The notes under the pieces are model-generated. The model was not told the origin of the DNA. It ran no database searches and was given only the letters and a program-made list of their open reading frames with translations. From Podocnemis expansa (Eukaryota; Chordata; Testudines; Podocnemididae), in the NCBI GenBank assembly GCA_007922195.1, contig ML681963.1, positions 141,794,404-141,858,403 on the forward strand: a stretch of 64,000 nt of DNA, in the 5' to 3' direction. Of this stretch, positions 11,612 through 20,397 are shown piece by piece. The translations under genes and the position numbers were made by a program. Numbering within the stretch: position 1 is the first letter of the stretch; every line of letters begins with the position of its first letter.

Positions 11612-12029
11612 TTTCGAAATAACTGTTGTCCGAACATGCTATTTCGCTTTGAGCTTTTTTCCTTAATTCGAATTAAAATTTTCTTAATTTGAATTAACTT
11701 ATTTTGAAATAAGGTGTTGTTTCGATACAAGGGGTTATTTCGATACAAGTTGTTTTGAAATAACCCCCTGTATGTGAACGTAGCCTAAGTGTCCCCAAAA
11801 CACATATTAGGCAGGCCAGATCAGGGTCCATATTCTTCTATATGCATGGCTGTTCCTCACTCAAAGTTGTATTAACTGGTAAAGCAGGACATAGGGGTGA
11901 AAGAGTGCAGCAACACAAGCAAAGAACAATAGCAGAGTACCCTGCAACCCCTTGAAGAATGAGAGTCACTAAACAGCTGACAGTTTGAATCTCATGTATC
12001 TTCGTGCCAGCTATCATTGTTAATAGACT

Positions 12030-12180
12030 CAAACTTTAATGTCAGAAGGGAGCATCACTGAACTTCTAGTCTGACCTTCTGCACATTGTAGTTTACAAAA
12101 TCCCTCTGACCCCTAACTTCTGGCTGAGTTACTGAAGTCCTCAAATAATGATTTAAAGGCAACAACTTCACACCCTACTG
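12030..12180 (-). repeat. Old CR1 3'-end fragment
   Basis: On the plus strand the text 'tctagtctgaccttctgcac' followed by 'taacttctggctgagttact' resembles the reversed 3' region of older CR1 families ('catctagtctgacctcctg'). It is diverged, and the TIR element at 12191 has inserted next to or inside it. Confidence 0.45.
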
Positions 12181-12190
12181 ATGCATAGAT

Positions 12191-13526
12191 AGGGTTACCA
12201 GATACCAAAGCCTGGAAAGGAGGACAGGGAAGTACGAAAAGGAGGACATCAGAGGACATATGGAGAAACTATAGTATAACTGTCATTACTATATTATGTC
12301 ATGGAAAATGGGTAATGATTAATGAATGCAGCGTTAAAACTGCACAAAGTCGTGTTTTTTAAATTATTTTAAAATAAAAAAAAATACCAAAATGTTTTCT
12401 TTTACTGAAAACTGGATTTTTTCAGTAAATGAAAGTTTTTCATGACCCTTTCATTAATGTTCATGAGACTAAAAAAAGTTAAAAAAACTAAATTTGCAAA
12501 TATAAACTTGAAAAGCACCTTAAAAAAATAGTTAACTTGCCTCTCGTTTTTCATTTTCCACAGCAGCCCATTTTACAATTTAAAAAAAAAAATTGTCCTA
12601 AATTGTTTCTAGCCAGTTCAGAATGCCCCTTTGTTTTAGTTAACTGGTCCCTGTTAGTAATTTTATTCATGGTATGCTTTATTTTCCTTCATTTTATTAG
12701 TGTTTGCTCTATATTTTTTTTTTTCCAATTTAGCCCTTTTGTAGGGAACAACAGGTCAAAATCAAAGCCACAAGACAGGGCTCAAACCCATGAGTGACCC
12801 TGGCCATGTCTTACACTCTCCTGCTTTTATTTTCCTCCCATTCTATAAGTTCCCCCATCTTCAAAGTGTCTGGTGAAGCAGAATTTTCCCCCACAAAAGC
12901 TCATGCAATAAATAAATTTGTTAGTCTTTAAGTGCCACTGGACTCCTTGGTTCTTTAACCATAGCCCAAGACATGTTTGCACTGCAGTTTCATGATGTAT
13001 GTGGCTGCAGCTTGGGTACCTCCTTAGTTCTCAGGAGTGAGGCAGGTCCCAGGTGTACAGTACTTACTACACAGACAGCAAGGAAGCCAGGGTAGCTAGC
13101 CAAACAACCTCATCACACAGGCAGCTCAGCATTAGGAGCAGAGGCAGGAAGGGACCAATGGTAGGAATTCATAGCCAGGGGTCAGAGGCTAAATGGCACC
13201 AACCCCAGCATGAGGGATGTGCTCTGCACATGCCTCTCCAGCCAGGAGGGGCGGGACTTCCCCAGGGCAGGTGCTGTGAAAGGAAAGGGAGGGGAGGAGA
13301 AGAGAGGGATCGTCAGGCTCACTCCCGCCCACTGGAGCCCCCTGAGCTGGCAGGTGAAAATGTTCAGCGTGGCACGCTCATGCCTGCGCATCTATTTTTA
13401 GACTGTTACCCCAGTGTCCAGCAAAAAGCCAGACAAAACTCGTTTTTTTTTAAATGCCTGGAGGACGGAGGACAGCAGAGCAAAAATGAGGACATGTCCT
13501 CCTTTTGCTGGACATCTGGTAACCCT
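12191..13526. mobile_element. TIR DNA transposon, 1336 bp, 10-bp flanking repeat
   Basis: It starts AGGGTTACCAGAT and ends ATCTGGTAACCCT, a perfect 13-bp terminal inverted repeat; similarity extends inward (aaaggaggaca on both arms). ATGCATAGAT occurs directly outside both ends (12181-12190 and 13527-13536). The 10-bp match exceeds the 8 bp of hAT elements, so part may be chance or the superfamily may differ. No transposase is recognisable; the 188-codon open frame at 13053-13619 runs out of the element and looks spurious. A Penelope-type terminal-repeat fragment lies within (about 12870-12960). Confidence 0.75.
12870..12960. repeat. Penelope-like terminal-repeat fragment
   Basis: The text 'aaaagctcatgcaataaata' followed by 'tttgttagtctttaagtgcc' and 'actggactccttg' is the same sequence that occurs twice, in opposite orientations, at 27155-27350. 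It is the widespread sauropsid repeat ('ttagtctttaaggtgccac'), which I associate with Penelope-element ends by its linkage to a GIY-YIG fragment at 63541. Confidence 0.5.
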
Positions 13527-13536
13527 ATGCATAGAT

Positions 13537-14723
13537 CATTTACATTGGGACTGTCTGCATTCAACCTCAGAACACATCCTCTCTTAGCACGAAGAATTAG
13601 CTTACATTACAGAGGCTGACCTTACTCAGTTTACCCTCTGATCATCAAAAAAGTAGACCAATGCCTTCCCAAGAATTTGGATTATTCACTGCAAGTATCA
13701 GTTGTGGAAGCATTAGAAGTCTGCTGTGGAAGGTCCCTTCAAGACATGAAAGCAAGCTAATCAAGAGCAGCAAAATTATTAAAAGGCCCTGTGAACAACT
13801 AGCACCCTACATCCCTCAGGTGGGCTTCAGGTTTCTGTGAGGTACTGGTAGGTAATCTTCAACCCACAGACAAGGAAAGTATATTAATATTTATTCTGTG
13901 GTACCTCTCTATAGCCGTTGATGACAAACAAATAACTCTGTACTATCTCTAAGAATCTACAGAATGAAAGGAAAACACCTGAAGTTCTTCTCCTGAGACA
14001 TGCCTCCCAACTGACCCCAGAGAATTCATATAAATAAACATTTATTCTCAACCCTCACCTGTAGCATCCTACAACAACAGATCCTTACTAACTCCAAATT
14101 AAATATATGAAGCTGCTGGGAGAACTGGTGAGACAATCTGAGTTAGTGCTAGTGGTATGTAAACGATATCCATCTCTGTGTCTTCTCAAATTCTCAATAC
14201 CTAGCTGAAATAAACACTTGGATTAAAGATGATTTGTTGAAGTTAAACTTTGTAAAAATGGAAATGATGCAAGTTGAAACAGGAAAGCATAGTGTAGGGT
14301 AGGACCTTACTCTCCTAACACCTTCATCTCCTGAGAGCATTTGCCCTTAAGTTAAGATGGCCCATAACCTTTTGAATACCCTTAAATGCTAGTAGCTCCT
14401 GTGGCAGGATGTCTGTTAAATTTAACTGATCAGAAGACTGTCCCATTTGAGTAGGACCAAGACTTGGCCACTTTGGTTTATGTGTTAATTCCTAGGCAAG
14501 TTTCAGACACTGAAACTGTATGTCTGAAGCCAGATACCCTGAATGTGTTTTGCCTGATAGAAAGCAAAGAAAAACACATTATTTTGGTGTCTTCCTCTTT
14601 GTATTGATAGCCTATCCAAAGTCCTCTTATGGGATTTGCACTAACTACTGCATCCCCTCCATAACTGCAATATGTTCCTTAGCTACTTTCCCCAGCTCAG
14701 AGTAAGACATTGTTACCTTCACT
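13537..14723. other. Non-coding DNA, nothing recognised
   Basis: The stretch contains no ORF with domain signal. I searched it by eye for a 3' LTR matching 18575 onward (tgtagagttttagggg) and found none, so the adjacent Ty3 element appears truncated at its 3' end. Confidence 0.4.
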
Positions 14724-15869
14724 TCACGATCCATTTCTAGTTCTTTCCTGGTCCTCCTGTTGGTGTTGAACCACTTGCCGTGTGTCTCGTGGTTTCAACA
14801 AATCAAAGCAAGAGTGCAACTGCCGTCCCATCATAAGAAAAGCTGGAGATGCCTTAGTTGTAGCCTGGGGAGTGTTTCTGTAGGACAACAAGAAGTTGTC
14901 CAGATGCTTCTGAAGAGGTGAAAGTCCCTTCGCAGATTTTAGAGCTTGCTTCATAGTCTGTACGAACCTTTCAGCGAGTCCATTGGTGGAAGGATGATAC
15001 AGCGCTGACCTGATGTGATGTATTCCATTGGCCTTCATAAAAGTTTCAAAATCCTGAGAAACAAATTGTGGTTCATTGTCACTCACTAGCTGTTCTGGAA
15101 GACCATAACAACTAAAGAAGCCATGCAGGGTCTGAATAGTGGTTTCCGTAGTAGTGGACTGCATTACAGAGACTTCTGGCCATTTTGAATGGGCATCCAC
15201 AGCAATTAAAAACATATATCCTTCAAATGGGCCAGCAAAATCAACATGGATACGTTGCCATGGCCTTTCGGGCCAATCCCAAGGGTGAAGAGGTGCCAGC
15301 TGAGGTGCATTCTGGACACTCTGGCATGAGGTACAAGCTCTAGCTGTTTCTTCAATGGTCCTGTCCAAGCCCGGCCACCAGAAATAGCTCCAAGCAATTT
15401 CTTTCATGCGCACTATGCTGCGGTGACTTGAGTGGAGCTGTTCCAACAAACATACTCTTAATGAAGGTGGGATAATGACATGCATACCCCACAACAAACG
15501 CCCAAATTGGGTCAATAACTCTGTACTCCTAGACACATAGGGGCGCAGGTCAGGAGCGACCTGAGAGTCAGGTAAGAACATTCCATGCATCACGAAATCC
15601 ATAACTTGTGAGAGTACTGGGTCAACCCGTATCGCTTTCTTCACTTGAGTAGCTGTGACAGGTGTGTTTTCCACCTGTTCAAAGTAAAAGATTCCTTCCT
15701 GACCCTGATCTTGACAGTGTGCCGGTAAGGGTAGCCTTGAAAGACCATCAGCATTGCAATGCAAAGAGGATTGCCTATACTTGATTTCATATGTGTATCC
15801 AGAAAGTATCAATGCCCATCGTTGCATCCGACTAGCAGCCAAATGTGAGATGGCTGTGTGTGGCCCCAA
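14724..15869 (-). pseudogene. Ty3/Gypsy RNase H tail and integrase
   Basis: 381 codons in the same frame as the reverse transcriptase segment upstream, separated only by one in-frame TGA at about 15885. The first part finishes RNase H (HTAISHLAASRMQRW, YRQSSLHCNADGLSRL). Next comes the integrase HHCC zinc module (LHSSHRSIVRMKEIAW ... CTSCQ), then the catalytic core with all three acidic residues visible: VDFAGPF, LVSDNEPQF and GLAERFVQ. The protein ends after 'RDTRQVVQHQQED', earlier than the usual Ty3 integrase C-terminus, so the tail is truncated or frameshifted. It would insert element cDNA into the genome if functional; here it cannot be made as part of a complete Pol. Confidence 0.88.
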
Positions 15870-15884
15870 AATTGATGTCAGGGG

Positions 15885-16986
15885 TCAATGGTCAGTGAGA
15901 AGTGTGAACTTCTTTCCCCACAGGTACTGGTAAAATTTCCAAATGCCAAAAACAATGCCCAGTGCTTCACATTCAATTTGGGCATAGTTAGTTTCTGCCT
16001 TGGTCAAAGAGCATGAAGCAAAAGCAATAGGCCTCTCTTCACCAGAAGGCATAATATGTGACAATACAGCCCCAACTCCATAAGGGGAGGCATCACAAGC
16101 CAACTGTAGGGGCAAAGATGGGTCAAAATGTGTCAGAACCCTAGAGTTTACCAGTGAGCATTTAGTTTTGTTAAATGCAACATCACAGGCTTCAGTCCAG
16201 TTCCAGGCCTTTTTCGGCCGAAGAAGCTCATGTAGGGGTTTCAGGAGCATCGCTAATTGTGGAATAAACTTGCCATAATAGTTTAATAACCCTAAAAAAG
16301 AGCGAAGTTGGCTTATGTTCTGAGGTAGCAGAGCATCCACAATAGCCTTAACCTTGGCCGGAGACTTATGGAGATCATCAGCATCAATTATATGTCCTAA
16401 ATATTCAACTGAGGGCTGGAAAAACTTACATTTGTCTCTGTGAACACGTAGACCATACTCTTCCAGTCTTTGCAGAGTAGCTTCCAAGTTCGTAAGGAGT
16501 TCCTCCTCATTTTTGCCCGTGACCAGGATGTCATCCAGACAGCACTGTACTCCTGATAAACCACTCAAAATCTGATCCATTGCCCTTTGGAACAAAGCTG
16601 GGGCTGAAGTAATGCCAAAAGGTAAACGACATTATCTGTACAACCCCTTATGTGTTACAATTGTCAACAACTCTTGAGATTTTTCTTCAACATGCATCTG
16701 TAAGTACGCTTGACTCAAATCAATCTTGCTAAATTTTTGTCCTCCAGCCAAACTTGCAAAGATGTCCTCAATGCAGGGAAGAGGATACTGTTCTGCACAT
16801 AACACTGGGTTGACAGTGACCTTGAGAGCTCCACAAATCCAAATGGAGCCATCCTTCTTCACTATTGGGACAATGGGTGTCACTCACTGGCTGTGAGTAA
16901 CTGGCACTAAGACTCCTCCCTTGACTAACCGCTCCAAGTTTTCTTCCACCTTGGGTCTGATGGCAAATGGCACCATCCTGGCCTTC
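15885..16986 (-). pseudogene. Ty3/Gypsy reverse transcriptase and RNase H
   Basis: The RT fingers and palm are recognisable: DGSIWICGALKVTVNP, FSKIDLSQAYLQM, PFGITSAPALFQRAMDQ, and CCLDDILVTG in place of the usual YxDD block (LDD acidic pair present). RNase H follows with LACDASPYGVGAVLS. Damage seen directly: a one-base loss just after the protease segment (about 16978), a TGA where Trp is expected near 16885, a TAA near 16630 between GLYR and LPFGI, and a TGA near 15886 after LLTDH. Otherwise the frame is well kept, which suggests moderate age. Confidence 0.87.
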
Positions 16987-17500
16987 AAGCATTTGGTTGG
17001 CAATCAGGCTTTATATTTAATTTCACAGTGATTCCCTTCATGCTGCCTAAGTCTTCACTGAAAACAGCAGCATGTTTCGTTAGTACTGCTGCTAGATTTA
17101 TTTCTTCTTTAGTCAATTGATGCACTTGTGACCAATCGAGTTGGATTTTCCTGATCCAAGATCTTCCCATTAGGGCTAGGTAATTCCCCTTCACCATAAA
17201 AAGTGGTAATTTTGTGGTCTGTCCATTGAGTTCTACTTTCACATCAATAGTACTCAACAGGGGAACAGTCTCTCCAGAATATGTCTTCAAAACGATTACT
17301 GTCGGCTTAAGTGGCAGATGTCTAAAGTCCTTCTCATACACAATGTTAGAAACTAATGAAACTGCTGCACCAGCATCCAGTTCCATGCGTACAGGTTTGC
17401 CTTCCAACACAGGTGTTACCCAGAATTTACGTGGGCCAGCTGTTATAGACAAAACATGGAGGGAAATCTTCATCTTCCGATTGAGTGTCACTATGATCAC
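16985..17500 (-). pseudogene. Ty3/Gypsy protease-region fragment
   Basis: 171 codons. The retropepsin-like block reads MELDAGAAVSLVS, where an active enzyme has D-T/S-G: the catalytic triplet has become DAG. Further family features are 'LKTYSGETVPLLSTIDVKV' and the 'MGRSWIRKIQLDW' that normally leads into reverse transcriptase. The Thr/Ser to Ala change alone would be expected to cripple processing. The frame is lost at about 16978. Confidence 0.8.
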
Positions 17501-17512
17501 CTGTATTCTGCT

Positions 17513-18286
17513 CTATTGCATGCAGAATTTCCCTCTTAGTCCGCCAAACCAACGGCCCATTTTTATTAGGTCTGCCTCTTCTGTTTGGCTCATCCTTCCT
17601 TCATTTGCAGGCATGTTCAATGTGCCCTCTCTTACCACATTGTCAACACAGTAGTTCCTTACACCAGCACTCTGATGTGAGGTGACCCTGCTTCCCCCAC
17701 TGGCAACATTCCTGTCTCCCCGGTGCCCTGGGGGCAGGTTGTAGGGATACTTTATGGACACTGATCCCAATCTGTTGCATGTCTTGGGTGACACATTCCA
17801 TGGAGACTGCAATTTCCACAGCCTTCTGCAAGGTGAGTTGACCTTCAGTCAATAGCGTTTTCATGTTGATTCACTGTGCAGGCCACACACCAGCCTGCCA
17901 TGCAGCATTTCCTCTAACATATTCTTGAAGTCACAGTGTGCTGCCAGTTTCCGCAGAGCTGCTACAAATTGTACAGCTGATTCACATTCACCTTGGTTCC
18001 TTTGGTAGAACCTATACCTCTCTGCAATTACTAGTGGCTTTAGGGAAAAATGTGCTCCCAGAACTTCCACTAGGTCCCCGTAAGGTTTCTGCTCTGGCTT
18101 CTCCGGATAAAGCAAATTACATAGCAAATTATAAGTCTTAACTCCAATGACCGTTAGAAAAACTGGTACCTTCTTCTCATTAGTTATGTCGTTTGCTATT
18201 ACAAAATTTTGAAATCGGGCTGTATATGTCTGCCACGAATCTGCTGAATGATCATATGCTTCAAGGGTTGTAGTAAGTAAAATCAT
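17513..18286 (-). pseudogene. Ty3/Gypsy gag with damaged zinc knuckle
   Basis: The capsid part (18286-17861) carries the Gypsy gag pattern 'ERYRFYQRNQGECESAVQF', 'ALRKLAAHCDF' and 'HGRLVCGL'. It is then frameshifted twice (near 17862 and about 17810). The nucleocapsid motif survives as CCQWGKQGHLTSEC: the second Cys of the usual C-x2-C-GKxGH-x4-C knuckle has become Trp. This is a structural protein of the retrotransposon particle, now broken. Confidence 0.82.
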
Positions 18287-18328
18287 GATGCCCTCTTGTG
18301 GTTATTGTTTGTCTCTTCACTTAACTGC

Positions 18329-18450
18329 AGGCAGATCAGCTTTTGGAATAGCCAGCCAGCCTTATCTCTTCCTTGTACTTAACAACAGGCAGATCAGCTT
18401 TCAGAATAGCCAGCTAGCCCTTAGGCAAACAGATCAGCTTTCACAGCTAC
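18329..18450 (-). repeat. Diverged tandem repeats in Ty3 leader
   Basis: The word 'ggcagatcagctttyrgaat' occurs at about 18331 and 18389, and a shorter form (cagatcagctttca) at about 18429. The first two units are roughly 58 bp apart and the third is shortened. They lie between the LTR and gag, where packaging or leader signals sit; function unknown. Confidence 0.55.
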
Positions 18451-18574
18451 AACCCAACCCCCATGCAAGCAGTAAAATAAAGTTTTGCTTCTTACATTGC
18501 ATTCTGGTTTTCCAAGTTGCCGGGATTGTTGAGAATAGCCAACTCCATCACAAATCCTATCCTCTGTTGCCAGA

Positions 18575-18770
18575 TGTAGAGTTTTAGGGGAAATTATAAT
18601 CCAATAATGAGAGGCAGCATATTCAGAGCTGTGTAAGGAGTCTTTATTGAAAGAGAACAGAGAGAGAGAGGACCTGACAGACAGGTTTCCCTAGCACCTA
18701 AACGACCCTTCCATTTATCACTATGACAACCCCAATGACCCTAGGTAGTTCAAAACACCACATAGATGGA
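18575..18770 (-). repeat. Ty3/Gypsy 5' LTR (inner edge clear, outer edge uncertain)
   Basis: Minus-strand reading ends ...ATTTCCCCTAAAACTCTACA directly before the primer-binding region, with AATAAAGACTCCTTACACAG about 75 bp inside the LTR, as expected for the polyadenylation signal at R/U5. The plus-strand TG at 18575 is the reverse of the terminal CA. The outer end may be the CA at about 18762; no partner LTR exists in the window to confirm it. Confidence 0.6.
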
Positions 18771-20397
18771 AGGACTGGAGCTTGCTCAGTGTACACAGAA
18801 TTTTCAGAGAATTTAAATGCTAAGCCATAAGAAGTCTCTACTGAATATACACAAATTATATGCACTTACAGTTTGGCCATTTTTTCACAAGGACAGCAAA
18901 ATACACACAAGTACCCCTGCCTCCATGCCAAATTTCAGATCCCTACTCGAACACATGGGAGGTGCTAGAGATTTTCAAAGATAAGGTTGCCAGAATTTTT
19001 TCACACAGGCAAGGCAGCCTCATTTTCAGAAATAGTTAAACAATTTTAGTGAAAAACAAAACAAAAAAGAAAACAAAAGTCTGAGGCAGACACCCAATAG
19101 AAAATGTCTGTTCAGACTGTTAAAGTGGCAAAATTGTGAGGAACTTGAAATAGTCTTATAACAGGACATGGAAGACAGCTGTAACAGATGCTGCTACCAT
19201 TCTCACCTGTACAGATATTACCATAAAGGGCAATGTTTTTTAAAAATATTTCCCTCACCTACAAGGAGAGAATGAATTCCCAATTGAGTAATTAGATGGA
19301 CATGTTCTAGAAGTTAAGAAAAGTTAGAAGGAGGACAGAAACTTAAAGTGTCTTCTCTTGCAATGTATGTTCCAGATGTACTTCCCTTCAGCTATTAGAG
19401 TCTCTGGAGAGAACCATTCCCCTTAGTCTTTCCATCTAAAGACATCTTTGGACAGCATTGGTTAAGGATTCCTATTTTCAAGGCATCAAATAGAAGAGTT
19501 ATGAAACTGGCAGCAAGGAAAACATGGAAGTTAAAATTGTGACTCCAAGAGACAATATCAACACATACACTGGTGTCATATCCAAACAAGGCCATTTAAT
19601 AGTGCCACAGAGAAGCAGTTATAGTTCAGTCTAATGACACTCAGATTTGTCTCTTGCTTACCAGGGATAAAACTTCCTCCATCTACTATACAGAATTCCA
19701 GGAAGTTTTAAAACCTTTTAGGAGTTGCTGCACTCAGTGTTGCACTGTCTAACTGATTTAGGGACCCACCTCTCACTTTCAAAAGGGATTTAGGAAATTA
19801 GGAGTCTACATCTCACCACCTGTCAATGGAATTTAGACATATAATTGCCAAAACCCCTTCTTAAAATGAGATGTAGGCTCTTAAATCAGTTTGCTATGCT
19901 TGATGCTGCAACACCTATGTCTAAATCACTTTCAGAAGGTCAGCCTTTGTGACTACACATACTTTAAGCAAACAGTCCAAGATACCCTCTAACTGATCAG
20001 CTTTGATATCATTCCAGCTCTAGATAAAAGAACAGATGAGAGAAACCAGAAAGAGAGAGGCCTATAAAGCATATAAATTTGCCTCATCTGTACTTTGGAG
20101 GGTCAAAGAGCCACAAGACTCAAATCTCTTATGTATATTTAAAAAGAAGACAATAGAAAAATCAGTCCTTAGTTGCAATAAATCTGAAGATGATTATTGG
20201 ATTAATTATTGAGATTACTGACATGGACAGACCCTGTACCTTCCTGGTTCTTAAGCTCTCGGAGTAACTAGAGCCTGTACTGTTGCCATACAAAGGGCCT
20301 GATTCTTCTTTTCTACTAAAATTTTTGTTTTACAATATTTTAATTCTATTGATTTACTCCTGATTCATGCTAGTGTAGCAAGAGGAGAATCTAGCCC
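18771..20397. other. Non-coding DNA with a degenerate palindromic repeat
   Basis: No gene is visible. At about 19735-19945 words such as 'ttaggagtctacatctca' and the near-reverse 'gagatgtaggctcttaaat' suggest a degenerate palindromic DNA element, but its ends are not clear enough to call. Confidence 0.4.

Larger units (their letters stand above)
6814..11785. mobile_element. Harbinger-like palindromic MITE split by a CR1
   Basis: The left part (6814-7000) and right part (11612-11785) are both packed with TTGTTTCGAAACAA-type palindromes. The termini are GGGTGTGTTCACAT and, reverse-complemented, GGCTACGTTCACAT (11 of 14 identical). They are flanked by TAA (6811-6813) and TAA (11786-11788), which fits the 3-bp TWA duplication of PIF/Harbinger. 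A longer direct match, AGCCTAAG (6807-6814 and 11782-11789), could instead be read as an 8-bp hAT duplication; the near-palindrome CCTAAGG makes this ambiguous. About 360 bp without the inserted CR1. Confidence 0.7.
14724..18770 (-). mobile_element. Decayed Ty3/Gypsy LTR retrotransposon, 3' LTR missing
   Basis: Read on the minus strand the order is LTR (from 18575 upward in plus coordinates), leader, gag (18286 to about 17513), protease (from 17500), reverse transcriptase-RNase H, and integrase (to 14724). RT-RNase H before integrase is the Ty3/Gypsy order. The LTR end reads ...CTACA on the minus strand, followed by TCTGGCAACAGAGG, a plausible primer-binding region. An AATAAA lies on the minus strand near 18645 in the LTR. 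The outer LTR end near 18770 is a guess. No second LTR was found beyond integrase. Confidence 0.85.

Noticed and set aside
13053..13619. 188-codon open frame
   Set aside because: It crosses the right end of the TIR element into flanking DNA and has no recognisable domain.
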